This document shows, one piece after another, positions 24,645-37,400 of a stretch of 64,000 nt of DNA. The stretch covers positions 5,518,001-5,582,000 of the forward strand of contig NC_079490.1 in assembly GCF_020520425.1 (NCBI RefSeq), given 5' to 3'. A program made the translations under genes and the position numbers. Within the stretch, counting starts at the first letter, position 1; the number at the start of each line of letters is the position of its first letter. This DNA comes from Spinacia oleracea (taxonomy: Eukaryota > Streptophyta > Magnoliopsida > Caryophyllales > Amaranthaceae). The notes below the pieces were generated by a model, which saw only the letters and a list, made by a program, of their open reading frames with translations, ran no database searches and had not been told where the DNA came from.

Positions 24645-25479
24645 TAGAGCTGTTAAAACAGTTATTCGAATCGGGTCCGGGTCTGGTCATCTCGGGTCTC
24701 GGATCATGAACTGGTCGGGTCGTGTCGGGTCATTTTATTACCGGATGCAGGTCGGGTTCAGGTCGGGTTGAAAATTTGTCGGGTCATATCGGGTTATTTT
24801 TCCATTTCCGTTTAGGTCGGGTTCGGTTCGAGTTCGGGTTCGGATCCGGTCTTTTTCTAGCCAGGTACAATTATGGGTTCGGGTCTTAACGAGTCGGGTC
24901 AAGTTCGGATCGGATAATTACCTGGTCGGTTAAACTTCAAGTCGGGTTAAGACCGGGTACGATAGCTATCAGGATTAGTCAAGTTTTTTAACCTTATAAT
25001 TAACTTTTATAAATTTGGTTAAATTTGGTTTAACGTTTTCTACTTGTTCTAGATTAAGTAATTATAAAAAAATATATTAACTTGATTTAAGTTATTATTT
25101 AGTTAGGTCAATGAAAAATCGGGTTGTCAACAGGTCGCGTAAATTCAGGTAACGGGTTGTCACGAATTGAGTCAATAACAGGTTTCATCGGATTATAATT
25201 GGTTTCGGGTTGACATCGGGTCGGGTGTTGAATCGGGTTCGGGTCATTTTTCGGTCAGGTAAGTTGACTCATTTTTGTTATCGGTTATATATCGGTCGGG
25301 TATCAGGTTCGGGTTCGGATCATGCATTAACGGGTCGAAATCGGTCGTCGGTTTCAACGGGTTGGCTACGGTCAGGTTACGGGTTTCCTATTTTAACAAA
25401 ATTTCGGATCTCGAATCGGATCCGAGTCCATAAAAATACAGGTCGGTTTCTAGGGTCGGGTCAGTTTTTGACATCTCTA
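24645..25479. mobile_element. hAT-like non-autonomous element filled with GGGTCGG repeats
   Basis: Ends are TAGAGCTGTTAAAA and TTTTTGACATCTCTA, imperfect inverted repeats. An exact 8-bp duplication GTCAATAG lies on both sides (24637-24644 and 25480-25487), the hallmark of hAT insertion. The 835-bp interior is largely degenerate GGGTCGGGTTCGGGT-type sequence. It interrupts the nucleoredoxin-like coding frame exactly between Asp and Pro codons once the duplication is removed. Confidence 0.88.
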
Positions 25480-25722
25480 GTCAATAGCCTCGTTATCCTC
25501 ATTGTTTCGTTGAACATAAACCACTTGAATATTAGGATTCTCGCGATACAATTTCTGTAGATGTTGAATAATTAGCAAATTGTCTTTGGAACCAAAATAT
25601 AGAAGTATGTTCCTGGGTTGGAGTGAACCCACAGTGATCATCCGGGTATTAGCACCTCTAAGAACATAGTCACATAACTCAGAAGTGAGCAATGACTCCA
25701 AAGTGAGTTCCTCAACAACTTA

Positions 25723-26113
25723 GGGTGTGTTCGGCGGTAGCGTTTGAGGTAGCGAGTAGCGTTTTGACCTAGTCAAGACGCTACTTGTAAAATTTGTAAG
25801 TGTTTGGTAAAGTAGCGATTTAGGTAGCGGTTAGCGGTTGAGGTAGCAGTTGGGTAGCTTTTGTCAAACATTAAAATTAGTAGCGTTTAAGGTAGCGGGT
25901 AGCGCTTGACAAATTTATACGGAAATAATAGTCTTGCTTTTATTTTTATTTTTAATATCAACCGCTAATTTTACCGAACACTCATATTAGTTACCGCTAC
26001 TTTGATAGCTAACCGTTACCCGCTACTATTCACCGTTACTCGCTACTTTAACCGCTACCCGCTACTCAACCGCTAACCGCTACCCGCTACCGCTAATTTT
26101 GCCGAACAGGGCC
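25723..26113. mobile_element. PIF/Harbinger-type MITE with GTAGCGG-rich interior
   Basis: Left end GGGTGTGTTCGGCGGTAGCG and right end CTAATTTTGCCGAACAGGGCC are inverted relatives. TTA flanks both sides (25720-25722 and 26114-26116), the TWA target typical of PIF/Harbinger. Most of the 391 bp is inverted arrays of GTAGCGG/CCGCTAC words, so the single strand would fold strongly. It is inserted in the nucleoredoxin-like coding region. Confidence 0.87.
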
Positions 26114-26889
26114 TTAACATGATTACTGATAAGGCCCTCTATAGTGAACGGATATCCATCAGATCCGAATTCCTTCAAGATCTCTCGTCCATAAAGATCC
26201 ACGTATTCGTTACAGGGTCCCACGATAACTAGGCAATCAGGAACATATCCGCAGATTCTCCAAATCTTGCGGCATATGGAGTTGTTGAAGGGCATTCGCC
26301 ACCAAGATATCTTGTTTTCTTCCATAAACTTATCCACTTTCCCCTGGTAAACCTCTGAGGGAAAACAGTGAGCAAAGAGTATGTAAACCACTACAATCTC
26401 GAATTCTTTCTGAGTACCTCTGCATTGTTCATAGACCTCGTTAAGGGTGTGAATGAAACTACCTTCAGCGATACAGCAATTCCCTTCAGCCCACAAGTAC
26501 AACCCGACAACCTTGTTCTCATTCAGTTTCGAAAAACACAACTCCTCCTCGTTCCCACCTTCTTGATGATTATGATTATTAATCTTATGTACAACAGTAG
26601 TAGATGCAATGCTCGTCTTCAGAAATTTCTGAAGCTCGGTTTTACTCATGAATTCCAATTCATTACGATGACAGAACGGAAAGGAGTCAGCTCCTTGATC
26701 CACTGCAAAATCTGGATAAACACGGAGCAAAGCAATGCTCGAACGATCCACAATGAAACATTCACAAGGAAGTCTAACATCAAGATAACAGCATATATAG
26801 TCAAGACGATTAGGGTCATCAAAGGGTACTACAAGGCAAGAAGGGGGAAATGCAGACAAGAAATTGGAAAAGAGGCAATTCATAATTAT

Positions 26890-27432
26890 TAGACCTGTCA
26901 AAAATCGACCCGACTCGAAAACCGACCCGAATCCGACCCGAAAAAACTGGGTCCTGAACAAGATTTTGTAACCCATAACCCGTTTTTATCCGAACCCGAG
27001 CAACCCGAAAAGTAACGGGTCAAAACCCGACCGAAGCCGTTTTGGACCCGGCCTATTGAAAATTATTGTATTTATAGTAATAAATAAGATTATGAGAAAA
27101 TTTAAGAAAAATAAACGAGTTTGTTTTATTATTGTTGTGTGTAATATGATTTTAATTTGAATTATAAGCCATTTTATGGTTGAATTTGATTAAATATAAA
27201 CGTGTGTAGGAAAATTTGTTAATTTTTACCCATATTTTGTATATTTATCACCTAAATTAGTGAAAATATAATGTCCATTTTAAAATCTCTCAACCTGTTG
27301 GGTCGACCCAAACCCGAAAGTTCTGGGTCTTGAACAAGCATTTGTGAACCCGAACCCAAAAATGACCAATCCGATTCAACCCAAACCCGAAAATAATTTT
27401 TTACAACCCGACCCAACCGACCCTTTTGACTA
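26890..27432. mobile_element. GC-rich non-autonomous element, CCCGACCC type
   Basis: It begins TAGACCTGTCAAAAATCG and ends CCCTTTTGACTA, an imperfect inverted repeat matching the hAT element at 24645. The outer parts are CCCGACCCGAA repeats and the centre is AT-rich. ATTCAT occurs at both borders (26878-26883 and 27435-27440) and corresponds to the Met-Asn codons of the interrupted frame, but a clean 8-bp duplication is not visible, so this copy is probably older or its borders have shifted. Confidence 0.7.
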
Positions 27433-27893
27433 GTATTCATCTTCAAAACCAACACAATCTGAAAATCATCATAAAAATCAAACATCTCATAACAGATATT
27501 TGCAATTGACTGAAAAGTAGATGCATCTTCTTGTAGATGATGAATTGGGACATGAAAACAGCAAATCATAACATATTTCCCTTGAAATGTATCCTTGTTC
27601 AATTCAATTCGATCATCATTGATACGGAAAAGGTAATTACTCTGAAACTTAAAGGATAACAACGATATAACATCAAAGGGTTCACCAATTTTAATAACAG
27701 GAGATTCAGAAATCATCTTCTTTATATCATCACTGTATTCTGGGTTTTCACTTTCACGAATAAAATTTAAGAATCTGTTGTAGTTCTCACCTTTCCTTGC
27801 TAATCGGCACAAATTCTCGTCGGGCACCTTTAATGGCCAAAAATCATCCACACAACAAGAATCTAACAATTTTCTGATATTTCCTGAATACAT

Positions 27894-28880
27894 CCTACAA
27901 AACTTGCAAAATTAAACCTAATCACAATAATAATATTCAACAATACAAGTTTCTTTCAAAATTAAAACCCCAAACTTACAAATTATCATCTTAGGTTTGT
28001 TTCTAATCGTACTTTTGTTATTTGATTGACCCAATCCACCAAACCAACCCGAACCCAACCCAATAATAAAGGGTTGGGTTAAGATTTTCTACCGTTTAAT
28101 TAAATGGATTAATCCTACCCAACCCGTTTAATTAAATGGGTTGGGTCAGGTTAAAATTTTCAACCCGAAAACAATCCGACTAATCCGTTTAAGTTCAAAC
28201 AAGTATGTAACATTGATCGGTAGGATATTATTTGAAAGATTTTACTTCAACATTGAATAATTATTTGACATTTTGATCATGTCAAATACATTAAAAACTG
28301 ATTTATCACCTCTACTTGTATTTTTTTGTGTTCGCAATTAATTGACATCATTAAAACGCTATAAAAGGAGCGAGGAGAAGGAAAATACTATTTGATATGA
28401 AGTATTGCGTACGTAATTAGTAGAGTGGTAACTCGATCATATACTAATACATAGGATACAAAAGAACTCCATGAATTTCAATCAGATCTTATCCTAACTT
28501 TTGATAAATTTTGTAACCCGGTTATCTTTTACGGAGTTTTTATTTTGATTTAACAATTTAAAAGAATTTGTTCATCGCACGGCTAAAATCTAGTTACTAT
28601 ATACCATTTTAAAATGTTTATCCATCAAAAAAAATTATAATATAAAAGTTAATCAAAACATGTTAATAGTTATCAATAACTGGGTAAAAGTTACCAAAAT
28701 CTACAATAAATTTATCTTACACCTAATGCGTGCAAGTCCTTTTGGAAAAAGTTTGACAGTGATTGTAATTGTTTAAATAAGTGAATATGTGCATATTTCA
28801 CGACAAATTCAACCCTAACTTATCAATTGTTAGAAACTCAGGAATCACAAGGGGGCTACAAACAACTCCCTCATTTTTAA
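27894..28880. other. Intergenic, upstream of the nucleoredoxin-like gene
   Basis: Contains another CCCAACCCGAA-rich patch at 28030-28190 related to the GC-rich elements. At 28545-28595 is a Helitron-type 3' end (TTCATCGCACGGCTAAAATC then TAG), similar to the end of the Helitron at 21932; its 5' end was not located. No gene is supported. Confidence 0.55.
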
Positions 28881-29158
28881 GAGCAATCTCTTGCTAGATC
28901 GAGATATTTCAAAACAATCCCCTTGAGAGGCATATTAAGTGGACATTCTCGTAATTATAATGAAAAAATATACAATCTAAAAATTACAATGTACATTATA
29001 TTTGATATTTTTAAAAAATAAAAATAAAAGAAAATAAATTTTAATATAAAAAGAGTGTATATTTAAATACGTAGATTGTATATTTTGACAATTTATTTAC
29101 AAAAATACCCCTTAATATGTTTTACTTGCCAATCATGGAGATTGACTGGGCAGAGCTC
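28881..29158. mobile_element. Diverged relative of the Mutator-like MITE
   Basis: The right end (CCAATCATGGAGATTGACTG then GGCAGAGCTC) resembles the right end of the 23084-23569 element. GCATATTAAGTGGACATTC on the left is mirrored by a TTAATATGTT word preceded by ACCCC on the right. The inverted ends are diverged and no target duplication is visible, so this would be an older copy. Confidence 0.45.
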
Positions 29159-29470
29159 AGCTAGACCACACAGCCATTCTATATACAAGGGGAACATATT
29201 AAACAGAAGTATTTTCTTCACAAAACTTGTACAAATATTTTGTAATAAAAAGTATGACAGTATTTGGATGTTCCGAAAGCATAGTTACATGTCAAAACAC
29301 AATGATAATATAGCTGCACAAGCAGCATGGGCATATTATTATTTACATATCAACACACAATAATCTGGTATCTACACAAGCAATGAATGAACAAAACTGC
29401 TTGAACTTGAAAGGATTATGGTGATTTGGTGGTGAGAGGTTGCTGGTTAGTCAAGTAATTAAGGGTTTAA

Positions 29471-32400
29471 TTAATGTGTTCCCAAAAAACACCCTCTTAT
29501 CGATAAATGTGATTTTTGCGGCTTGTGAAGTTCTGAATGGTCTCGTTCGGGTTTTTTCCGGGGAAATTGCTTGTGAAAAGCATTCACAGCACCTGCAACT
29601 CCATCTTCATTTTCCATTGCCTTTGCCAGCTCCACGGCACTTTCTTTTACCTACATTCCCAAAGAATTCTGGTCAGCCTTCTAAACTAGGATCAAGAAGC
29701 AAGAGAGCTACTCCCCCCTGTCCCTTTTTATTCTCTACGTTTGGTATCATGCACGCGATTTAACAATAATTAATGTGGATGAAGATTTTCTTTTTATTTA
29801 ACTTAAACAGTGCAAATTACGTTTATTAGTAATATTTTAAATTTTATAAAAAATTGACATTGGAAAAATGAGAAAGATTTAATGTTCCAATGGGAAAATG
29901 TGAGAGATCGCGCAAATGAATTAGTTGGTACTAGAAATGTTAGAAAAAGTAAACGAAAAGAGTAATAAGACTACAACGGATGTAATAGCTAAAGCAAAGC
30001 TTAAGGTCCAAGAAAACGGCTGCGCGTTAGCGCAACTTCGCACTTGCTTGTTTTCAAGCTTAAGCGAAGCTTTCGGTTGTTAAAATGGCCTAATGAATTT
30101 GATTGGTTGAAATAATCATTTGACACGATTTTTGACGGGATATTAAGAACTTTTATGCTACAATATAAAAAGAAAGATTCTAAGTGTAAAGATTGAAATG
30201 GGACACTCGAAATAGAAAACGTAAAGAATACATTGGGACGGAGGGAGTATCAATTTCGCATTTGCAAAGGGGAAGCATACAGTGGATATTGACTTGTATT
30301 GAAACTTTAAATTTTGATCAACAACAGGGTTGCAACTTTACCTTGGGATCCAGCATGAAGCGTATTGCAGAAGTCAGTTTCTCAAGTGTAAACTCCTCGA
30401 TTGGGATAGGCGGCGGCCCTACACCCTTTGCATGTACTTGTTCTCCCCAAAAGGGTTGGTCACCGAAGAACGGCACAATCGCCGTCGGACACTATAGAAA
30501 TTTATTTTAGTAACCAATATGCATATATATAGAAAATGAAACGATCAAAAACAAAAGGCTGGTTAACATGAGAGCATTTACCGCAGCTTTAAGACCAGCA
30601 GCAGTTGTCCCAGCACCCCCATGATGCACCTTCATTTATTTTTATTTTAAAAAGTCCAAGTTAGGAAGGAATATAATCTGCAGAATACTAAAAAAGGAAG
30701 TTCGTGCTTGTACACAACAGAGAAGGAAAACTTCAATTCCAATAAATTAAATCCCAGTGGTGACACTAAAAACTGGAATATAATTATGATCATATTGATC
30801 AACAAAATTACATATTTAAAAAATACATCACTGAAAAAGGTCTTACCACAGCAGCACACTGTAAAAATAGCCAATCGTGGGGGACATTGTCCAACAGGTA
30901 CACAAAATCCTTCGGTTCAGCCACTGGGAAGCAGAAAATAATGAGAAAACAATAAAGTTGGAAGCAATATTTTCTTTCCATCTTCTTAAGTACAGATTAA
31001 AAAGAAATAAGCTGTCTCGTCACAAATGGTTAAGACCTATAAATAAGCAGGCAGAATGCATCACTCAACCTGATTAAACAAAGGGAATACTGGACAATTT
31101 TCCCACTATCACAACATATGTCTAGTCAATCAAAAAAGAACCTTGTATTTGGGGTATCCTACCCTTATCCATTTTCTTTCAGACTGTACAGAGATCTATT
31201 AAGGGAAACTCTAAGTCTCTAACCACTAGAGAAAGGTATCATGGTATCTCATAATCTAATCTTTGATATTGGATGAAAAACGAGGGGGGAATAAGAAAAA
31301 AGGACAAGCCATACTTCAAAAAAGACTGAAACAACACAAACATCTTAGTATCTTACAATTGCCAAGACCACCCCATCCTTTATTGATGATTCCTCTTTGC
31401 CCAGTGAGTTCCAGAGCTTGTACAATTATCTTGGTCATCTTCTCAGGTTCTTGGACAGGCTGATAAGGAAAACTACAAGGATTAGTTTGGGAGAATGGAA
31501 ATAGAAATGGACAGATTATATGAGTGTCGTTAAAAGTGAAAAATTAAAGACAATAAACAAGTGTACATAATTAATCATGTTGAAACCTTGATTACATCTT
31601 TAGAGGGTTCAAAGAAACATAGTGGTTCAAAAGGATCTATGTAAAAAGAAATTTTGAAATACCCAGCATTTTGTCTTGAATAAATGTACAAAAAAGCTAC
31701 TTAGTACTTACCAGGCTGCCAAATCCAATATATATTGGCTTTTGACCCTTTCCAAGCCATTCCACGAGATCTTTGGGGGGTTCATAAGTTGAAGCCAGAT
31801 CAAGGAAACAGAAACCAACTACGTCAATTTTGGGTCCCCAGTCTGCAAGACAATTAAGCATAAACATTACAAATAATATAAAGGTACGAGAAAACGCTCC
31901 TAGCATAGTATTGCCTAGTACCTCTAAGAAGGCTCCCTCCCACATAAGACAGGAGTCCCAGGGGAGAAGAAGTCTACAATGGAACCCTATAGAAAAAAGT
32001 GAAGATACGCGAAGCTAAAAGATACAGACCCCACATTCTTAGATTAATGTCCAAATCAGAATTCAAGTGTATAATGCACATCATTCTCCTGTAGGTCCAG
32101 ATTTTGCCAGAAATTACCAACCAGGTAGCAAAAAATACAATTGTCTGCTTATGGAAGTAAAAGCGCCCATGAGAATGGAAACATCCTGTTTTCAACTAGA
32201 AGAAACAGACTAGAGAAAAGGCCATTAGAATAAAATTCTGCTAGCTGAAGAAGAAGTTTGTTTTAGGTTTATGGTCGTAGAGGAAAAGATGAAACTGAAA
32301 TCCATAATCAAGAACTAGGAGAAGGATCATCTCGCCGCTGGATTAGTATATATGATAAAATGAAGAGCATACAATAAGAAACAAATGTATAACACTCCCT

Positions 32401-34388
32401 CTGGCTCTGTCTCTTGATTTCTCCACTTACCTGAGTTGGCCCAAAAATTCTTAAGTTCTATCTTACTTTTATTTCTCCGTCATATCATCCCTTTTTCTCA
32501 AAAAATCTGCTTACTACACTTGATTTCCATACCCAAACGTTAAAAAGGTAAAAGGATGGAGAGTGTTGAACAACATATATGTGTAAGAGACACCTATAAT
32601 TCTATAAACCATTTTCTTTTCTTTTTTTAAATGAGTAAGGAGTAGATACTAGACTATCAACCAAAACAGATCACTGACCTTTAGGCTTGGCAACAAGGTG
32701 AGGGCTCCAAATATATCCATAAGGGGTATCAGGGGGAGCACTATATGAAGGTTTTAAATAGGTTACAGGTCTCAACTTCAACGTTTTCTTCCTGAATTCA
32801 TTAATCAGGTCCCGTATTCCAAGCCAAATCAGTACGTCAACAACTTGGTAGGAGAGCTGAAAGCATATGTTAACATTAATTACATAGCCTACAAGGCTAC
32901 CAAATGTGCGAAGTATGTACAGTAGATTGTACTGACATAGCGGAATCTTGAGAAAAAAAACAACTTACTCTGTATGCAACTGGTTGCTTAACCCGTGACA
33001 GAGGATGCGGAAATTCACTAGTGGGCCTGCAAAGAATAAGCAATTACTAAGCACTCTTAGTTTGAAGCTAGAGTTTTGACGCAGGAACCCAACTCATGCG
33101 TCAAAATTCAGGACACAAAAGGGCTATAACACATCTATCATTAAAAATATGTCTGATCCAAGTTTAAAAAACTAGAGTCAAAACAACAATTGTACCCATG
33201 AACCCTATAAAATTGCAGATCTAACATCATGTCATGAAGGTCACAGATAAAGCAAACAAACATAGCAGACTGTAAAATCTTTTAATCAAGATAGTGGCAA
33301 AAACTTAGAATAATTTTCGTTTCAAAATTTAAATGTTCATTCTCGGGCAAAGGGCGCCATAAAACCAAGATCCATGAACTTAAGAAAATAGTGGAGAAAC
33401 CAAAAAGTTACTAGCTGTGGCATGTAAGAATCCAGCATTAGATTTATATCACAAGCTCACTTACGTCCAAGGCATTGTAAAGAATATGTGAATCGGTACT
33501 TGAAGAGCCTCCGCAACATGTGTATGTCCTGAAACAAAACTTAAGCATAAGGCCCAGTCTCAAACAAAAACAAAATATATATTTAAAACATTAACCACAA
33601 TACAATGGTCTACACATACGATCAGTTGAAATTCTGCTGCTTTGTATATCTCTAGTTCAGCTCACCTTCTTTTAATATACAAAATACAACCTTAGCATTC
33701 GAAGTTTTCAAACACATCTCTCAGTGATTTTAAAAATAAATTGTGTCGATCACCCCTCTCCAACGTAAAGAAACATTTGACATCAAAAAGGAACTTTTCC
33801 TTATCTTTCCTGTCTAAAAACATGAACCCAAAAAATTGCCAGGCCACTACCTCACTTCAATTCTTTCACCATTATCCGCTACTTTCTTCACCCAAAAGCA
33901 GAGCCAAAAATAGTTGGATTGCACTCAATATAGAACACAAAGGGGGGGGGGGGATTCAAATTTCAAATAGAGAAGAGTCAATTCCTAACCATATGCTGGA
34001 GGGTTAGCAATTATTGCATCAGCAGTAAATGGAACCTGACTTTCAGGATCAGGATCCTTGCAAGCAGGTAGCAAAGAGAATATAATATCTCTCATCTGTT
34101 TCCTCTGAACAGGTATCTCTGAAGGTTCTGAAGGCAAAAAGCCCTTGTTTTTCACCATGTCTGCATGAATGCTACAAATTTGTTGTTAATAAATGCATTT
34201 TAGGCATAATGTAAGCAAGAAAAAAGGAAGTGGCTGGACTTCCCAAAAACTTTGCACTATTCCCCAAATAAAAAATTCATAAGTCAAACCAATTTCCAAA
34301 CAAAACATAGAAAGTCCCACCATAGAGTTCATTATTAAACAAAATATTTTTTAACAATCTAGATACAAAATTAAAAACAATCCCCACA

Positions 34389-34423
<35 letters not shown>

Positions 34424-37400
34424 GAGAAACCCAACAGGCATACAGCAATGAGGAAAACGACCAAACAGCAGTTGCAAAGAGGTTTCTGTTACAATTTGTA
34501 CTGGGAAGGAGATTAAGTGACTTGTAGTGGGAAGGATATTAAGTGACTTGTAGTGGGAAGGAGATTAAGTGACTTGTAGTGGGAAGGATATTAAGTGACT
34601 TGTAGTGGAAAGGATATTAAGTGACTTACTAAGTCGCAACAAACAAGGAGTACAGCAATTAGCTGAAAGTTAGTCATTTTATATTAATCCTTTGCAATCT
34701 GAAGCTGAAAGCTTGCTAATGTCGAGTCTTTTCAAAATAAAAGAAAGATAACAAACATGCTAATCTCTTAATGATATAGCAAAAAGCAACTGATTGTTCT
34801 CGTATATCTAACAAATGAAGGTTAAAAATGTTTTCAGGAACACTCTAAACCGCAACGTAAAAACGTAACATCAGTGCAAAATGACAAGGATGGAGATTAC
34901 GCTCACAATATTTTAGTGGAAAATATTACAATTTAAGAATTAAGACAAGAATAGGTGTGATTAACAATATCATGGTTATTCAGAACTTCCGCGAAGGGAC
35001 AACAGCCTCTAAGTTCTAGCAAAAAGATAACCCAAAACAGCAGTCTCGTATCAGCCTTTTAGGGAACTTACATTCAGCAAGAACTTTGGGATCCCCTCCT
35101 AAAGGAAAGAACTCCAAGCCAGAAGCCAAAACAAACTCTTTGAAGTTTCGGTGAGTTGCTAATCTGACCCTATGGCCATATTCCTGAAGAGAAACACAAA
35201 ATGAATGGGTAGTGTCGGACAACCAGGGTCACATATATAAACCAGAAATAAATCAGCGAGAACCAGCAATATATAAGTAACAATTACACAATATAACAAG
35301 AACCTTGTCAAGTATGGAAAAAGGTCAAGCACATCCACTAACAAAACCAAGAATAGACTTCATAAAAGAGAGGACTAACAAAGAGGGAAAAGGGAAAATA
35401 GGGAAGTTCACTAATGAGTAATAAAAAATCAATGGTACAGTAGCTCCAGCTTGTAGGAACTGATAAGCAACATCATCGAATCCTCCACATTAATGTTAGA
35501 GCCCAGTTTGTTCATCTTTGTTGCACGAAAATATTGGACCAGACAATATTCCTGGTAATTGTTCTGACCTCCAAGTGTGCATCAAGGACAAATATAAAGC
35601 ATCATGAAGAAAACACTTGAACGGAGGTTCCAAGTAAATTCAATAAACTACTCGGAACCATGACTACTTCTAGGTTTCTAGAAAAATGAAAATACAGAAA
35701 ATAAGTTCTTAAGATTTTGGAGAATCAGAACCAACTAAAAATTTTAAGTTTCAAAGTCAACATAAAAAGAAAACAAAGTGACTTGCAGGTCTGTCAAAAT
35801 AAATATGAAAGCTTTCACTTTCCTTACTTACCCAGATGTGCTAGGGACAAGTACATCATGGATCTCTATATGTGGAACAAAACAGCATTTACTAAGATCT
35901 TTGATGCATAACGAGGATAAATGACGGATAAAGTGGGTGCCTAAGCTTTGGACAATTGCACAAACAGAAAATTTCTAGGACGCTTATGACAACCTTTCGC
36001 TGGAGAAAACAAGGCCTCTTCTAAGGAGAGAAAGCAGATTGGCAGAGCACAATGATAAAATACTCTTTCTAACAAATAAAGAAAGAGAAACCATCTGGTA
36101 TCTATGGTTCGTTCCCGAAACATTATGGAGAAGAGTAATACAGAAAACATAATAAATGAAGTTTCCCAAGGAAAAAAATATTTGTATATTTATGTCATGC
36201 ATATAATCAAGATGGAACTCTTGCCATATAAACTCACGAAGCAAGAACAAAAAAACGTGGAGAATATAATCTCCATCCTGATAAGAATAGAATACAGACT
36301 AAAGCAACAAGAAGACAACCAAAGAAGGAAAAATAAGAGGAAACCAGAAGCATGAATACCAACTAGAATCAAGATATAAATTTAGTTTTAATTTACTAAA
36401 GAAGTTGCAGAAACAAAAGCACCCATAAGCAATAACATTTTTTTTACAAAGTACTGTGATAAGGAAATGTACTAAAAAGACACGAACACCAACAGGGTGT
36501 CACCCATGACCCATATACAAAACCAAAAAAACCAAGCACACAAACTATCATATACACAACAGTTTGTTAAGGAAACTATGAAGTACTTCTCTGTACCCTG
36601 CATTTTAATCCTGTATACTATGCAAAGTCACCGCACTATAATAGAGGACATCTGTATTATTAGAAACTTAAAACTAGTTGCCCAAAAATGTAATATATGA
36701 AGAAAACCAAGAACAAATACCTGCAAACGCTTCCCGATGGCAACAAAGGGTTGCACATCTCCTCTAGTTCCAACAATTAGAATCACAATTTGCATTGGGG
36801 GCAAATCATCAACGTCAGGTGAATCAAGTTGTTCTACTTCTGTACTGCCACCAGATGCCACTCCAGTTCCCAAATCAAGGCTTGAGGTTTTCATATCTCC
36901 AGGAACGTCAAATTGTACAGTTCCATCTCCTTTAACAGTTGCAATCCGGTTCAGCCATTTGAGCTGGAAATACAAGAATGCTCAAATGCCCAATGAAGCT
37001 TAAAAAAACTAGACTGGGCCATGTGTTTACTCTAGTATAGAGATTAGTTTCATTAATAATTATAAACTTCTTAAAATGTGGTAATATACAAATAGCTACC
37101 AATACCTAGAAAAAAGGACATTGTAAAATATTGAAACGTTACCACGCATGGGTTGAGGGGGGGGGGGGGGGGGGGTGTTAATACTAACCTTTTTCTTCAG
37201 GGGCACTGTTTCATCAAAAAGCTTTGCTGCTAATTTACTGAGTGGGTTATGACGTTTTGATTCTCCAACTTTCGCAAGATGATTAGAAGTTGATGATTCC
37301 AGGAATTTATTGTTTCCATTAGAGCAATTTCCACTAGAGGATCCTAAAAAAAATACATACTTTAGATATATACTTCCAAGTTCCAATAAAAGTGGACATT

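Larger units (their letters stand above)
24424..27893 (-). pseudogene. Nucleoredoxin-like gene interrupted by three transposons
   Basis: Read from 27893 leftwards, the gene opens MYSGNIRKLLDSCCVDD and runs to KMN at 27435. It resumes at 26883 with CLFSNFLSAFPPSCLVVPF, runs to GYPFTIEGL near 26130, resumes at about 25715 to NEDNEAID at 25480, and again at 24636 with PALSDIPWLVRPF to about 24424. Three thioredoxin-fold repeats can be made out, with family words WWRMPFNNSICRKIWRI, SDGYPFT and DTLVEFGIDGHV. Plant nucleoredoxins use a WCGPC redox site; here the matching positions read CFHVPIHH and LWAEGNC, so the dithiol site is lost. Each gap is an inserted element (hAT, PIF/Harbinger, GC-rich) sitting in coding sequence, not an intron with usable splice sites. 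One further base is out of step at the PIF site and the C-terminus shifts frame. Almost certainly non-functional as full length. Confidence 0.78.

Noticed and set aside
24586-25560. Plus-strand open frames rich in Arg, Gly and Ser
   Set aside because: They fall in GGGTCGGGTTC-type repeat of a hAT-like element; composition alone keeps the frame open.
26368-26892. 174-codon plus-strand frame
   Set aside because: It is the antisense shadow of the nucleoredoxin-like coding segment on the minus strand, which has clear family motifs.
34500-34628. Regular repeats resembling a CRISPR array
   Set aside because: Units abut directly with no spacers, and this is an intron of a plant gene.
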